DNA of 64,000 nucleotides. It comes from Branchiostoma floridae. Its lineage: Eukaryota > Chordata > Leptocardii > Amphioxiformes > Branchiostomatidae. The notes below the pieces were generated by a model. That model ran no database searches. It was not told the origin of the DNA and saw only the letters and a list, made by a program, of their open reading frames with translations. Shown here in pieces: positions 49,138 through 60,267 of this stretch. Made by a program: the position numbers and the translations under genes. The number at the start of each line of letters is the position of its first letter. Positions within the stretch are counted from its first letter, which is position 1. The stretch spans positions 31,402,605 through 31,466,604 of the forward strand of contig NC_049979.1 of assembly GCF_000003815.2 (NCBI RefSeq), read 5' to 3'.

Positions 49138-49927
49138 NNNNNNNNNNNNNNNNNNNNNNNNNNNNNNNNNNNNNNNNNNNNNNNNNNNNNNNNNNNNNNN
49201 NNNNNNNNNNNNNNNNNNNNNNNNNNNNNNNNNNNNNNNNNNNNNNNNNNNNNNNNNNNNNNNNNNNNNNNNNNNNNNNNNNNNNNNNNNNNNNNNNNNN
49301 NNNNNNNNNNNNNNNNNNNNNNNNNNNNNNNNNNNNNNNNNNNNNNNNNNNNNNNNNNNNNNNNNNNNNNNNNNNNNNNNNNNNNNNNNNNNNNNNNNNN
49401 NNNNNNNNNNNNNNNNNNNNNNNNNNNNNNNNNNNNNNNNNNNNNNNNNNNNNNNNNNNNNNNNNNNNNNNNNNNNNNNNNNNNNNNNNNNNNNNNNNNN
49501 NNNNNNNNNNNNNNNNNNNNNNNNNNNNNNNNNNNNNNNNNNNNNNNNNNNNNNNNNNNNNNNNNNNNNNNNNNNNNNNNNNNNNNNNNNNNNNNNNNNN
49601 NNNNNNNNNNNNNNNNNNNNNNNNNNNNNNNNNNNNNNNNNNNNNNNNNNNNNNNNNNNNNNNNNNNNNNNNNNNNNNNNNNNNNNNNNNNNNNNNNNNN
49701 NNNNNNNNNNNNNNNNNNNNNNNNNNNNNNNNNNNNNNNNNNNNNNNNNNNNNNNNNNNNNNNNNNNNNNNNNNNNNNNNNNNNNNNNNNNNNNNNNNNN
49801 NNNNNNNNNNNNNNNNNNNNNNNNNNNNNNNNNNNNNNNNNNNNNNNNNNNNNNNNNNNNNNNNNNNNNNNNNNNNNNNNNNNNNNNNNNNNNNNNNNNN
49901 NNNNNNNNNNNNNNNNNNNNNNNNNNN
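49138..49927. other. Assembly gap (790 N)
   Basis: Interrupts hydrolase gene B after its second exon. It may also hide the 3' exons of the minus-strand GH81-like gene. Confidence 0.99.
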
Positions 49928-50213
49928 TACCTCCAGTGATTTGGAATACATACTTCTTTTGCTCTTCTAAAATTTTGCCGGATTACAAACATCACCTCTC
50001 TTCATATTCCGCTGATATCTATCCCTTATGTTGAATTTGCGCCCTTTTACTAGTACCGCTCTCAGTACTTTTTAAATGACATCTATCCATCCACCATACA
50101 TATATTATCCACTTTCAATAACACAAGGAATGGATAGCACAACTTCAGTTCAGTTTCTTTGCACAAAGTAACATATATTTCCTTTGAATTTTATAGTACG
50201 TCTGGTACCGCTC

Positions 50214-50675
50214 TCAGCACTGGAAGATTCCTGTGCTGAAAAGACGTCAGCACTCGTTTTCCAGTGCTGAAGATTTCACAGCACTGGTTTTCCAGTGCTG
50301 AAGTGTCCCTGAGCACTGGTTTTCCAGTGCTGAAGTGTCCCTGAGCACTGGTAAATCCAGTGCTGAAGGCGAGGTTTTTGTATATCAGCACTCGGTTCCA
50401 GTGCTGACGGCAGTTTCATCACTGGTTACCCAGTGACATTTGACCTGGCCCGGCCCCGATTTCAGCGCTGGTAACCGAGTGCTGATAGCAGTTCAGCACT
50501 GGAAAATGAGTGCTGAAAGAAATTCAGCACTGGAAAACGAGTGCTGAGGGTGTTTCAGCACTGGAACAAGGCCGATCAGCACTGGAAAACGAGTGCTGAA
50601 AGAAAATCAGCACTGAAAAACCAGTGCTGAGGCCGTTTAGACAATTAAATCAGCACTGGAACACCAGTGCGGAAG
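50214..50675. repeat. Array of about thirteen short hairpins, CAGCACTGG..CCAGTGCTG
   Basis: In 460 bases the motif CAGCACTGG (or CAGCACTCG) is followed 3-6 bases later by its reverse complement, about thirteen times, at spacings of roughly 30-45 bases. Examples are CAGCACTGGTTTTCCAGTGCTG near 50280, 50305 and 50340, and CAGCACTGGAAAACGAGTGCTG near 50528 and 50577. Loops are A- or T-rich and mostly change from T runs on the left to A runs on the right. The array abuts the last recognised exon of the GH81-like gene. There is no cas gene and the context is nuclear, so it is not a CRISPR array. Confidence 0.9.
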
Positions 50676-53271
50676 GTGAGGTTTTCGTAGACTTGCCTGA
50701 CCCATCGCAGGTGAAGTAGTGCGGATTATCAATCCAGAAGCCAGCTGGGGAGACGAAGAAGCCTATCCTGTTGATGGCATAGGCGAGCTGTCCCTCCGGC
50801 ACGGTGGCGGTGTAGGTCACGGTCAGGCCGTCAGGGGTCATGGTGCAGCGCGTGGGGTTACACGTCAGCATCACGTGCGTGTCGGACCACCTGTCCGCGG
50901 AGTCTACAGCTACCTGGGGAAGTTACTAGTAGGTAGCAGCCAGATTCTCAATGACATGAACGATATTCTACAAGCTTGAAAACGAGCGAAGTCATGCTGT
51001 TGAAAGACAAATGGCACCGAAAACATAACCTTCTTGGCAAAGGTAACAATGAACTCAATGAACAGCTATAGATCCACTTACAAGTCATGAGAGAGAAGAT
51101 AGATGTTATTTACATCATTCATGATCACAGCTATGACACAGCCGGGATAAGAGTGCCTTGGGCAAATCAAAACCAGCTTGTGACAACTTAAATATTGAAC
51201 AGCGTTGGAATTTACCTGAATCTCCTCCATGTATGGGACTGCAGTGCGGAAGTCCATGGTCAGCTGGAACTGCTGTTGCCCGCCACCTAGCGGCTGGCAG
51301 GAGGGGTACAGGCAGATTTGTTCGGCACAGGGTGCCCGGGGCGACGGCTGCAGGGTGCTCTCCGCTGCGGCAACGCACAAAACATAACTACTTAATCAGT
51401 AGTTATCACAATCTTCAAAAACCGCGACCAGAGACGGGTGGTGATACAGGCTTACTGGAACCTTTGACCCTTACTGACGTCATGTGTCGACAATTTGGTT
51501 AACACAATGCTTCGGTTTACTAATAGTTTCCTGTGGATGTCATCTACAATTCTGTCTGTCTCAGAATTTTACTATGGTATAGGATCTAAACCTATTTGGC
51601 CCACAAGAAAAGTCATATGTACGTTAGAGTACATGGTCATGGAGGAAGACACGAGCCATTCTTCCTGATGAAGGATTAAGTTACAGCCATTGAAGTCCCT
51701 CTGTCTTATCTGTCTGAGATGGCACCTACCTTCCCTCTTCCTTGAGCAGGTGACGGTTAACGGATTGGCGTTCCAATCCCCCCAAGGAACCACGAACTTC
51801 CCCACGACGTTGAAGGCGTACGCCATGGTCCCGCCTACGTTCGATAAGTCCGGTTTGACGCGAATGGTGCGCCCGCCATCCTCCATGCGGCAGGTGGCGG
51901 TATCGCAGCTGTGCATGTGTCCCGAGAAGGCGCCGGCGGGTCCGGCCGCCCACTGCACCTCGCTCATGTCGTCCACGGCTTTAGTCACGTGCAGGGTCAG
52001 CTGCAGCTGCCCGCCGCTGCACGTGGCCTCCCCGAAACCCGAGCCGCCGTCAGCCGCTGACAGGGAAACAATTATGGTTTTCATGATATTGTTTTGGGGT
52101 AGCCGTTGGCCTACGCGTATACGATGTCATGATAAAACCTTGTTCCACTACTACCTTTCTACTCTCGGAAATCAGAAATACATATATACATGTATATATA
52201 TACGAGACGAAAGCAAGCAACACAGTTAGACGAATAGAAACACAGGGGAAGACTTGCAAGTAATATGAAAAGAACGGAGAAGAAAAGTGAAGAATACCCT
52301 TTCTTACAAGAGATTTCTGTAGGACAGCGGAAGTTCGTCTCCACTCCATCCACGGCGCTCAGGCAGTAAGGCGCCAGCACGGGGTCCGCTGCAGTGAACA
52401 GGTGCGTCAGGAAGGGGGCGCCTCTGACCAGAGGCACCTCCATGGAGCCCTCTCCGTTCGAGAAGAGGAAGTTGGCGTGAAGCTGTCCGACACTCGTCAT
52501 CACGGGTTCTCCGCTTCCCTCTATCCCCACACGGACTCCGGAGTTACCTGCGCGAACAGACAGACATAATTCCGAAGCCAAGTGGAATTATACTTTCCAG
52601 AACAGAAATTGGACCAACCCAACTTTTCAGCTGACCAACTACGGTCATTGACTGTGCAATCCACCGCTTCTGTGACGTCAGGCTGTAACAAAGGGCCCGT
52701 AATTCGCTTTCCGGTGGATCATAAGCTGCAGAAAGTTTATGGCGTCCCCCGTCCACGCCCGCGAAAGATAAGTTGAGCATCACTATCAGATCGCGCTTAT
52801 CAGATAGAAAATATGGGCAAATAAATAAAACCAGATTTGGGGCTCACCATCGGCTTCTATCGCCACACGGACTGCAGATTTAGCAAAGATCAAATAGACC
52901 CAAATTACTGTTTTTCCGGATAATGAACCAATGACTGCATATGGTTAAATGACAAGCAAACGATTTCGTTGATGGAATTGTCTCGACGGCTTAGACGTTT
53001 AAACTAGTAGCTTAGCTTTTAGAAATTTGTCAGTATGAGGTATACAATGTGATTTAAGAAAGTTTCCCCAGCCCACCTGTAAATCCTGCCTTGGGCGCGC
53101 CGTCAGGCCCGGACACCATCTGCTTCATGTTAGTGCCCACACTCACCACCTTGTCCCACGGCGCCCCCTGGCGACTAGGTGTCTGCTGCATCATCTCGTC
53201 CGACCGCTCGGTGGCGTTCCAGCGGTCCAGTGTGTACGCGTCGTACGTGATGCCCTCCCGCGACAGGACGG
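50650..53271 (-). CDS. GH81-like (beta-1,3-glucanase-type) protein with repeated Cys domain, partial
   Basis: Exons on the minus strand: 53271-53077, 52547-52308, 52056-51730, 51364-51216 and 50913-50697 (or to an in-frame TGA at 50650). The first two encode about 145 residues with 'LSREGITYDAYTLDRW' and 'GSMEVPLVRGAPFLTHLFT'. These parallel the 'SRE-x-YD' and 'GSM-aPlVRGmP' segments of the N-terminal beta-sandwich of GH81 endo-beta-1,3-glucanases. Two copies of a domain of about 100 residues follow (one in exon 3, one in exons 4-5). Both have the pattern 'GGQ-xx-QLT', 'AV-xxM-E-QVA', 'C-xx-xx-C-M-DG', 'AYA-N-xx-FxVxxxxW-NP-xx-xTC'. I do not recognise this domain. The catalytic GH81 domain is not visible, so activity cannot be claimed. 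All exons begin in phase 1 except exon 5. The N-terminus is not found; a candidate upstream exon is at 54169-54213. Confidence 0.6.
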
Positions 53272-53412
53272 CTGGTGGGACGACAACACAAGTAGGTCAA
53301 GGTCAGGGACATGAAACCTACTGGTAGGATCGATGACGTTGGCAGGAATGTAGCCAGGCGACTTTGACCAATCAGAAGTCTCCATTTCATACTAGTATCA
53401 TAGTAGTTATTA

Positions 53413-54112
53413 TCTTCGCCAAGAAGGTTATATTTTGGGTAGCGTTTGTTTGTATGTATGTATGTATGTATGTATGTATGTATGTATGTATGTATGTATG
53501 TATGTATGTATGTATGTATGTAGAAGACCAGCATAACTCAAGAACGCCAGAATGGATTGTATTGATATTTGGTATGTGTGTAGGTCTTGATGAGACCTGA
53601 AAACGATTAGATTTTGGGCCCCCTAGCAACCTGTTACGGCACTGCAGTGGAACTTCCTGGTTTGATATCTCGAGTTCTGAACATGCTGCGGCTATAATTT
53701 TTGAGTGGTAGACAGCTCTTGATGCCGAGAGTAAGTGGTATAGGTTTGGGCCCCCTAGCGGCTTGTTTTGGAACTGCAGGGCAGGTTTAATGTCAGACTT
53801 TAAAGGGGAATAACTCAAGAAGGGGTTAACGGATTGTTATGATTTTTGGTATGTAAATAGCTTAAGTGATGCTTCATATAATGACATATTAATTATGCAA
53901 ATCGGTATCTAATTTGCATAATTAATTATGAAATTTTGTAAACATGCTCAGTTCCATTATAGGACCATTGTAACATTTGTAACTGACAAGGAGAAGAATA
54001 TTGATTGATGTGTATTATGCAAAATAAATACCTAATTTGCATAATTAATGAGAAAATGCTATAATTTCTTAACATAGATTGTGTACGTCTGTTTTAATAC
54101 TAATATCATGCC
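53413..54112 (-). repeat. Octamer-bearing dispersed repeat, minus-strand copy
   Basis: Begins 'ATCTTCGCCAAGAAGGTTAT', the inverted terminus seen at 48135-48153, and contains the reverse-strand equivalents of the 37391-37600 sequence ('GGGCCCCCTAGCGGCTTG', 'AACTGCAG'). It also has ATTATGCAAAT octamers near 53891 and their inverse. It lies in an intron or the 5' flank of the GH81-like gene. Confidence 0.7.
53445..53522. repeat. (GTAT)n microsatellite
   Basis: About 18 copies of the tetranucleotide inside a dispersed-repeat copy. Apparent long frames rich in H-T-Y-I or C-M-Y-V across it are artefacts of the simple repeat. Confidence 0.97.
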
Positions 54113-54168
54113 GTAACATAAATGTGCCACAAGTAGTGAATCACAAATCTCAAATGATCATCACTGAC

Positions 54169-54213
54169 CCGTTCGACAGTTCCATTCTTTCTGTAACTTT
54201 GTAGGAAGTTTCT
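54169..54213 (-). CDS. Candidate 45-base exon upstream of the GH81-like exons
   Basis: On the minus strand a strong 3' splice site (T run, then AACAG) precedes 45 open bases that end at GTCAGT. The phases (1 in, 1 out) allow it to join the exon at 53271, giving 'KLPTKLQKEWNCRT'. GH81 proteins often have an 'LPTN-x-WW' segment near the N-terminus, so 'LPTK' is suggestive, but the tryptophan pair is missing. Treat as a hypothesis. Confidence 0.3.
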
Positions 54214-54495
54214 CTGTTAAAAAAAATGCATACGGTAATACAGTCTTAACATGAAACAAGTCTTCTGCAAACAAGACGGAGTGAAATTAATAATTTCAAG
54301 AGAAGTCAAGTTTGCTATAACCACGGAATAAAAGCATCTCATTCGCTTCGCTCACTCGGTGGTTTTATTCGGTGTTGATATCAAATGACCATCCGTTATA
54401 ATATGTATATATACAGGTCGGTCGGGTCATTACCCGAAAGCGGAATACATGATGGGCTCCAGACATAAACCGATGGGCGGGAAAGCAGCAACCCG

Positions 54496-54594
54496 ACCGT
54501 TCGGTCAAACACAGCACTTTCAGCCACAACCGTTCGGTCAAACTCAGCACTTTCAGCCACAACCGTTCGGTCAAACTCAGCACTTTCAGCCACT
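54496..54594. repeat. Three-copy 33-bp tandem repeat
   Basis: Three head-to-tail units starting ACCGTTCGGTCAAACTCAGC, nearly identical (one base differs in unit 1). The unit length is a multiple of three, so both strands show repeated peptide-like frames, but no start, splice or domain context supports coding. Confidence 0.9.
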
Positions 54595-55445
54595 TGTAGC
54601 CAAATTCGTGCACTCGTATGAATTCCCTCGACATATGAATAATTCCTAAAAGTTTCATAGAATAATTGTCTTGGATCCCGAATAACCGTTTTCCTCGTTA
54701 TCTGCCCACCAACGTGATGGCTGTTATTTATATATCATAAGTTATGACGTCAGAAGCAAATGCCTTATCATCTTGTTTAAACCTAACACGGCGTCTTTCT
54801 TTAACCTCCTTGCTGATACAGACACGTGTCGTCAGGTGCGAAGTTTCATCATGTTGATTAATTAGATATTTTCCTGTGACTCAACTGTTAGTGGCCCTCA
54901 CAGTTGAGCTCCTGGTTCTAATTACTTGGTAAGGCTAACGTCACATTTCCACAAAGGGGCCCGGCCAGGTATGTTAAGGCGGCTGCCGGGCTATTTTGGG
55001 TCTCGGGCGGGGCCCCGGTTGATTTCAAGTCTGACTTAAAATCACCAGAAGCCCGGGTAGGAAAATACGCCGGATGCAAGCCGTCAACTAATCGTGAACA
55101 CATAGACATGGCTCTCGACGGTACCCGCCCGGACAGAGGCCAAACCTTCTTACATTACAAACCATTGCGCTCATTGAGTCATCCCGGGACACCGCCAGGG
55201 CAACTGACGGGTTCCTCGGTCAATAAACAAGACAATTTGGGCCATGGTCACATTTCCACATAGGGACCCGGGCGGGTAATCTACGGACTGTTTTTTGGAA
55301 CTTCCGGTCGAGGTCCTGTGGGTCTACCAGCGGTTGACGGGTTATTTTTGGTCTCGGGCGGGGCCCCTGTTGATTTTAAGTCGGACTTAAAATGAACCAG
55401 GGCCCCGGCGGGGAAAATATTAGGGAAATGTCAGCAGTAAACAAC

Positions 55446-55814
55446 TCACTTTCTAGTCTTCTCAATGGAAGGTCCCACCCGCATGAGCAGGTCATAGAAC
55501 ATCTGGGGCTCCATGCGTAGGACGGACTTGGGGTTGCAACGATGTTCTCGCATTAGCTTGCTCTTTAGCGTATCGTAGAACCCAAACATGGGTCGGCGCC
55601 TCAACCAGAGCCGTACCCACCAAATCTCCTTCTCTGGCGCTGATGTTCCGCTTGTCTCTCTTCTTCCGCTACCCATGTAGCAAGAACAAGGATGCAACGG
55701 TGACGAGTCGTCGCCACCCTCGGCCAGTAAGCTGAGCAAGCGGCACGTGCTCAGCCTGTCGGTTGATGTGCAATGGTATTTTCCGATTCTACTAGTGTTA
55801 ATTCCACGTGGCAC
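55446..55814 (-). pseudogene. Harbinger (HARBI1-like) transposase, 5' exon fragment
   Basis: The minus-strand frame encodes 'WWVRLWLRRRPMFGFYDTL', then 'LRMEPQMFYDLLMRVGPSIE', matching the N-terminal region of HARBI1/ALP1-type transposase-derived nucleases ('WVRP..R...G.Y..L..EL', 'R...FR.M....F..LL..V.P.I'). It ends at a good donor (AAA|GTGAGT). The catalytic DDE region is not visible and may be in the gap. A second copy in the right arm (about 57650-57770, plus strand) keeps the ends, including 'VGPSIE', but lacks about 230 internal bases. Confidence 0.8.
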
Positions 55815-56117
55815 ACTTCGACAGTGACCATACAGTTACCTACACGGGGTTTATCGGCCGACCCCCTGTCAGACTCCTACGGGGTACCCGGGGACAACCC
55901 CAGGGCAACTCACGGGTGCCTGAAGGACATCGAGCGATAAAGGATTAAAACATACGACTATTCGACAGAAACCGCCGGAATGCCCGCCGGAGCCCCCCCG
56001 GGACCTCTAACGGGACGCGTGAAGAAAAAATGATTTGTGACTATGGCCGGGGTCTAGATCGGTTAGACACCGCGCGGACCTCTACTCTCCAAGCAGAGGT
56101 TAGGCTCCGGCTGTTTT

Positions 56118-56957
56118 NNNNNNNNNNNNNNNNNNNNNNNNNNNNNNNNNNNNNNNNNNNNNNNNNNNNNNNNNNNNNNNNNNNNNNNNNNNNNNNNNNN
56201 NNNNNNNNNNNNNNNNNNNNNNNNNNNNNNNNNNNNNNNNNNNNNNNNNNNNNNNNNNNNNNNNNNNNNNNNNNNNNNNNNNNNNNNNNNNNNNNNNNNN
56301 NNNNNNNNNNNNNNNNNNNNNNNNNNNNNNNNNNNNNNNNNNNNNNNNNNNNNNNNNNNNNNNNNNNNNNNNNNNNNNNNNNNNNNNNNNNNNNNNNNNN
56401 NNNNNNNNNNNNNNNNNNNNNNNNNNNNNNNNNNNNNNNNNNNNNNNNNNNNNNNNNNNNNNNNNNNNNNNNNNNNNNNNNNNNNNNNNNNNNNNNNNNN
56501 NNNNNNNNNNNNNNNNNNNNNNNNNNNNNNNNNNNNNNNNNNNNNNNNNNNNNNNNNNNNNNNNNNNNNNNNNNNNNNNNNNNNNNNNNNNNNNNNNNNN
56601 NNNNNNNNNNNNNNNNNNNNNNNNNNNNNNNNNNNNNNNNNNNNNNNNNNNNNNNNNNNNNNNNNNNNNNNNNNNNNNNNNNNNNNNNNNNNNNNNNNNN
56701 NNNNNNNNNNNNNNNNNNNNNNNNNNNNNNNNNNNNNNNNNNNNNNNNNNNNNNNNNNNNNNNNNNNNNNNNNNNNNNNNNNNNNNNNNNNNNNNNNNNN
56801 NNNNNNNNNNNNNNNNNNNNNNNNNNNNNNNNNNNNNNNNNNNNNNNNNNNNNNNNNNNNNNNNNNNNNNNNNNNNNNNNNNNNNNNNNNNNNNNNNNNN
56901 NNNNNNNNNNNNNNNNNNNNNNNNNNNNNNNNNNNNNNNNNNNNNNNNNNNNNNNNN
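56118..56957. other. Assembly gap (840 N) at the centre of the palindrome
   Basis: It lies between the two arms of the Harbinger hairpin. The rest of the transposase or its partner Myb-like gene could be here. Confidence 0.99.
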
Positions 56958-57935
56958 GTGTAGAATAGGAAAAAGGCGTTTTGAATATTATGGAAAAGCG
57001 TCTTTTGTCATTAGCTGTAGTGTCTTACAGGTAGGCTTGTTTTGGATTGCTAGATCTGGAGCTTGGAGACGAAGACGTTTTGTCTAAATAACATTTCGGG
57101 TACGTGCAATGCGCAGCAGGGGACTATCAGTTTAAAGATCCGAGGCGGCAGTGGAAACACTGTGCTGCGTGGAGTTTGTATGCACTGTAATGTTAGTTCA
57201 CCTTTATCCGCAGGGTATCCTATATCCGTTGTGCTGCTAAGACCAACGTCACATTACTCAGGGTGTCCGCGCGGTGTCTAACCGATGTAGGCCCCGGCCG
57301 GGCTCTGAAGCCGGGTAGACATCGTCTCACGTAGTCACAAATCATTTTTCTTCATGCGTCCCGTTAGAGGTCCCGGGTGGCTCCGGTGGGCATTCCGGAG
57401 GCTTTTGTGCAATAGTCGTATGCTTTAACTCTTTATCGCTCGATGTTCGACAGGCAACCGTGAGCTGCCCTGGGTCTGGCAGTGGGTCGGCCAATTCACC
57501 CCTTGTAGATAACGGTATGGTCCCTGTCGTACGCTCCGCGAACCACGAACATCGTGTTTTTTTGTTTTTTTTTTTTTGGGGGGGGGGGGGGTATATAAGC
57601 ATCGGTTGGCTCGTCTTCGTTGACTTTTGCAAATGTGCCACGTAGTACTAATACTAGTAGAAGCGGGTCTACGATACGCTGATGAGCAAGCTATAAATGC
57701 GAGAACATTCTTGCGACTTTTAGTCCTTCAGTCCTTATGGGTGTGGGACCTTCCATTGAGGAGAGCAGAAAGTGAGTTTTTTACTGATGATATTTCCCTA
57801 ATAATTTCCCCACCGGGAGCCCGATTTAAGTCCGACTTAAAACCAACCGGGACCCCGCCCGAGACCAAAAATAACCCGGCAGCCGCTGGGAGACCAGCAG
57901 AACCCCGACCGGATGTGCTTACAAACAGTCCGTAA

Positions 57936-58377
57936 GGCCACACCAATTTAATTTCTTGGTTCACGGATTCGCTCGCTCCGATTTTTTGGAAAACAAAATA
58001 AAAATAAAAATTACCATTCAGCAAATTTTCACCATTAATGAAACCATTCACCAACTTTCTGGTGTAGCAAATTGGCCTTTATATCATAAGCTCCTTAAAA
58101 TGTGGGTATTATTTTTGCAGTTATATTTTTCATTCATGAAGAATGGGACAAACAAAAAAACTGACACTTCTTTTGTAATTTTCAACAAACAGGTGCTGTT
58201 ACTGTACAGTGATAATGGTTTTGTACTTTTTTCAAGCTGAAAACTTTTTATTCTTTATATTTTGGATTAGCCCTTACCTTTACCCCAACCATTTTACAAT
58301 TTTATTTTAATTTCGCCCTTTCGCTCCATATTTTTTATGAAAAAATCCGTGAACCAAGAAATTAAATTGGTCTGGCC
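57936..58377. mobile_element. 442-bp TAA-flanked MITE inserted in the Harbinger right arm
   Basis: Ends are GGCCACACCAATTTAATTTC and, inverted, GGCCAGACCAATTTAATTTC, continuing complementary through 'TTGGTTCACGGATT'. Flanking TAA lies at 57933-57935 and 58378-58380. Removing the element and one TAA restores 'CAGTCCGTAAATTACCCGCC', which matches the opposite arm (CAGTCCGTAGATTACCCGCC). The interior is AT-rich with no transposase. Confidence 0.93.
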
Positions 58378-59310
58378 TAAATTACCCGCCAGGGTCCCTA
58401 TGTGTCAATGTCACCATGGCCCAAATTGTCCTGTTTGATGACCTAGGGCCCCGTCAGCGGCCCTGGCGGTGTTCCGGGATGACACATCGGATGCAATAAT
58501 TTGTAATGCAAGAAGGTTAGGCCTGTACCGTCGGGGTACCGGGCGGATACCGGGCAGGTACTGTAGGGGACCCTGCCGATGTGCTCACGATTGGTTGACG
58601 GCTTTGATTCGGCGTATTTTCCTACCCGGGGCCCGGTTGTTTTTAAGTCCGACTTAGAATCAACCGGGGCCCCGCCCGAGCCCCAAAATAGCCCGGCAGC
58701 CGCCGGGGGTCTCACGGGGTCCCGCCCGAAAGTGCAACAATTCAGCCAAAAACCTACCCGGCCGGGCCCCTTTGTGCAAATGTGACGTTAGCATAAATGG
58801 GGACAATATGCCCTTTTCACTTGTAGAACAAGCCGTCATGTTTAAAAATAAATATGAAGATTATGCGTGTAATGATTTTGCGTTGTGTCTGGAACGCTGA
58901 CAATTTTCGTTCGATGTTAGATTAGTTATTTGTCTTTCATCTCATCAGGAGTGTTGTCCCGACACAAGGCCAGGTCACTGCACTCACAACAATGGTAGCT
59001 ACGGTTGGAGCACAGACTTTTCATTGTTGGGATGACCGGAGATAAGGGAAGGGTCAAATAGCTTGCTTATCAAGAATCTGTTAATTTGTATTCAAATGGT
59101 AAACAATGGCTTCTTGTTCTAGTTTGTTATATAGTTAGGGCCAAATTTAGTTAATATTATGGATGACATCCTCTGAAGTCCATAAAACTATTTGTGAGGG
59201 CGACAAAGGAAAATCCAGAAAAATGCCGCTAAGCCATAGGATTAAACGTCCAGTATATTTTTTCCATGTTTGTTTTCCCTATGTTCTCCTCATTTAAGAC
59301 TGTTAAACAC

Positions 59311-59388
59311 AATTCTCTTCTTCGCAAGCTCCGAAGAGAACTACGTTTTCCGACTATTTCACAGACAAGTACACACACCGTTAGGGTA
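59311..59388 (+). repeat. 78-bp direct repeat, copy 1
   Basis: Identical over 78 bases to 60268-60345. It contains a hairpin core, CTCTTC..GAAGAG. Nothing around it is shared. Confidence 0.9.
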
Positions 59389-60267
59389 TTTATTGACTCA
59401 TCGGTCTCAACAACAGGACAACTTCTGTTTTACACATCGGTTCATCAGTGTTAACAACAGTGTTAACAACTTCTGTTTACACATTGTTGTTCTCATATCT
59501 ACGACTCCAAGCATGTCTTGCTACAAGCTGGCGACCGTTTATCCTGGTTGCCACATTGTTATAGTCAATATCTAACTGGACGGTTAAAACCGATGCTCTG
59601 TCCAGCGGATGTTCAACGTATCCTGACTTGCATCTACCTCTGAAGTTACAGTAAGTCATCGGAAAGCTTATCGTTAACATAATGCAACACATTGCCATAA
59701 AAATGTTGCAAAATCAACGACATTGGCTATAAATAAGTACGCAGATACTTAAACATCAGCCAAGAGGGAGATATCCCACAATGACGCTTACACAACAGCA
59801 TGAACAACACTGGGAGGAACAACACTCATGTCAGTAGGTCTAAGTTGCATACTTGCATATTAAACTTCAATTCATAACAGAACGTACAAGAGACCAGTAT
59901 GCGCCACACAGGGGCTCAACTTCCACACACACATCTTCTGAATCCCACAAGCGGTTACTCTGTGAGCACAAACAATAGCGTAAGGGTTTGATCTCTCTCA
60001 AGATTTCTTAGAGACTAGGTTAAGTTACAACTGAGCTCAAAAGCTATAGCAGAAACAGACCATACAGTATAATTAACAACATGAGCGTCTTGAAGTCAGA
60101 TATGTGAGGGTAGGGTTGGGTGGGAAATATGACCGTACTCAGGAAGGAGAAGCTACGAATGACCTACATTGGAGATGGGGGAAAGGTCAGAGGGTAAATG
60201 GGGTCAGAGGGATAAGCATCAGGGTAGGGGGACACGTGACTTGTCTGCTCAGCCGTCGGAAAACTTG

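Larger units (their letters stand above)
54933..58793. mobile_element. 3.9-kb palindromic PIF/Harbinger element
   Basis: Left end GGCTAACGTCACATTTCCAC, right end (inverted) TGCTAACGTCACATTTGCAC, flanked by TAA at 54930-54932 and 58794-58796, the Harbinger target site. The two ends stay reverse-complementary inward for more than 1 kb (54933-56043 against about 57331-58793), so the whole is a giant hairpin around a gap. Each arm carries two tandem versions of a roughly 300-base terminal unit (starts at 54933 and 55239). A Harbinger transposase exon fragment lies in the left arm (55446-55814) and a deleted copy in the right arm. The right arm is enlarged by an inserted 442-bp element. Confidence 0.88.

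Noticed and set aside
50214-50675. CRISPR array
   Set aside because: The repeats are short inverted pairs in a nuclear genome, spacers are not uniform, and no cas genes exist.
52544-52783. 79-codon minus frame next to GH81-like exon 2, as an added exon
   Set aside because: The region lies inside the intron between 53077 and 52547; adding it would break the phase and it shows no GH81 resemblance.
53364-53818. Long frames rich in repeated H-T-Y-I or C-M-Y-V on both strands
   Set aside because: They are produced by the (GTAT)n microsatellite and are not proteins.
55239-58429. Inner Harbinger-like ends (GGCCATGGTCACATTTCC) as a second element nested in the outer one
   Set aside because: The flanks are TTG and CAA, which are parts of the palindrome and not a direct TAA duplication, so a duplicated terminal unit is the better reading.
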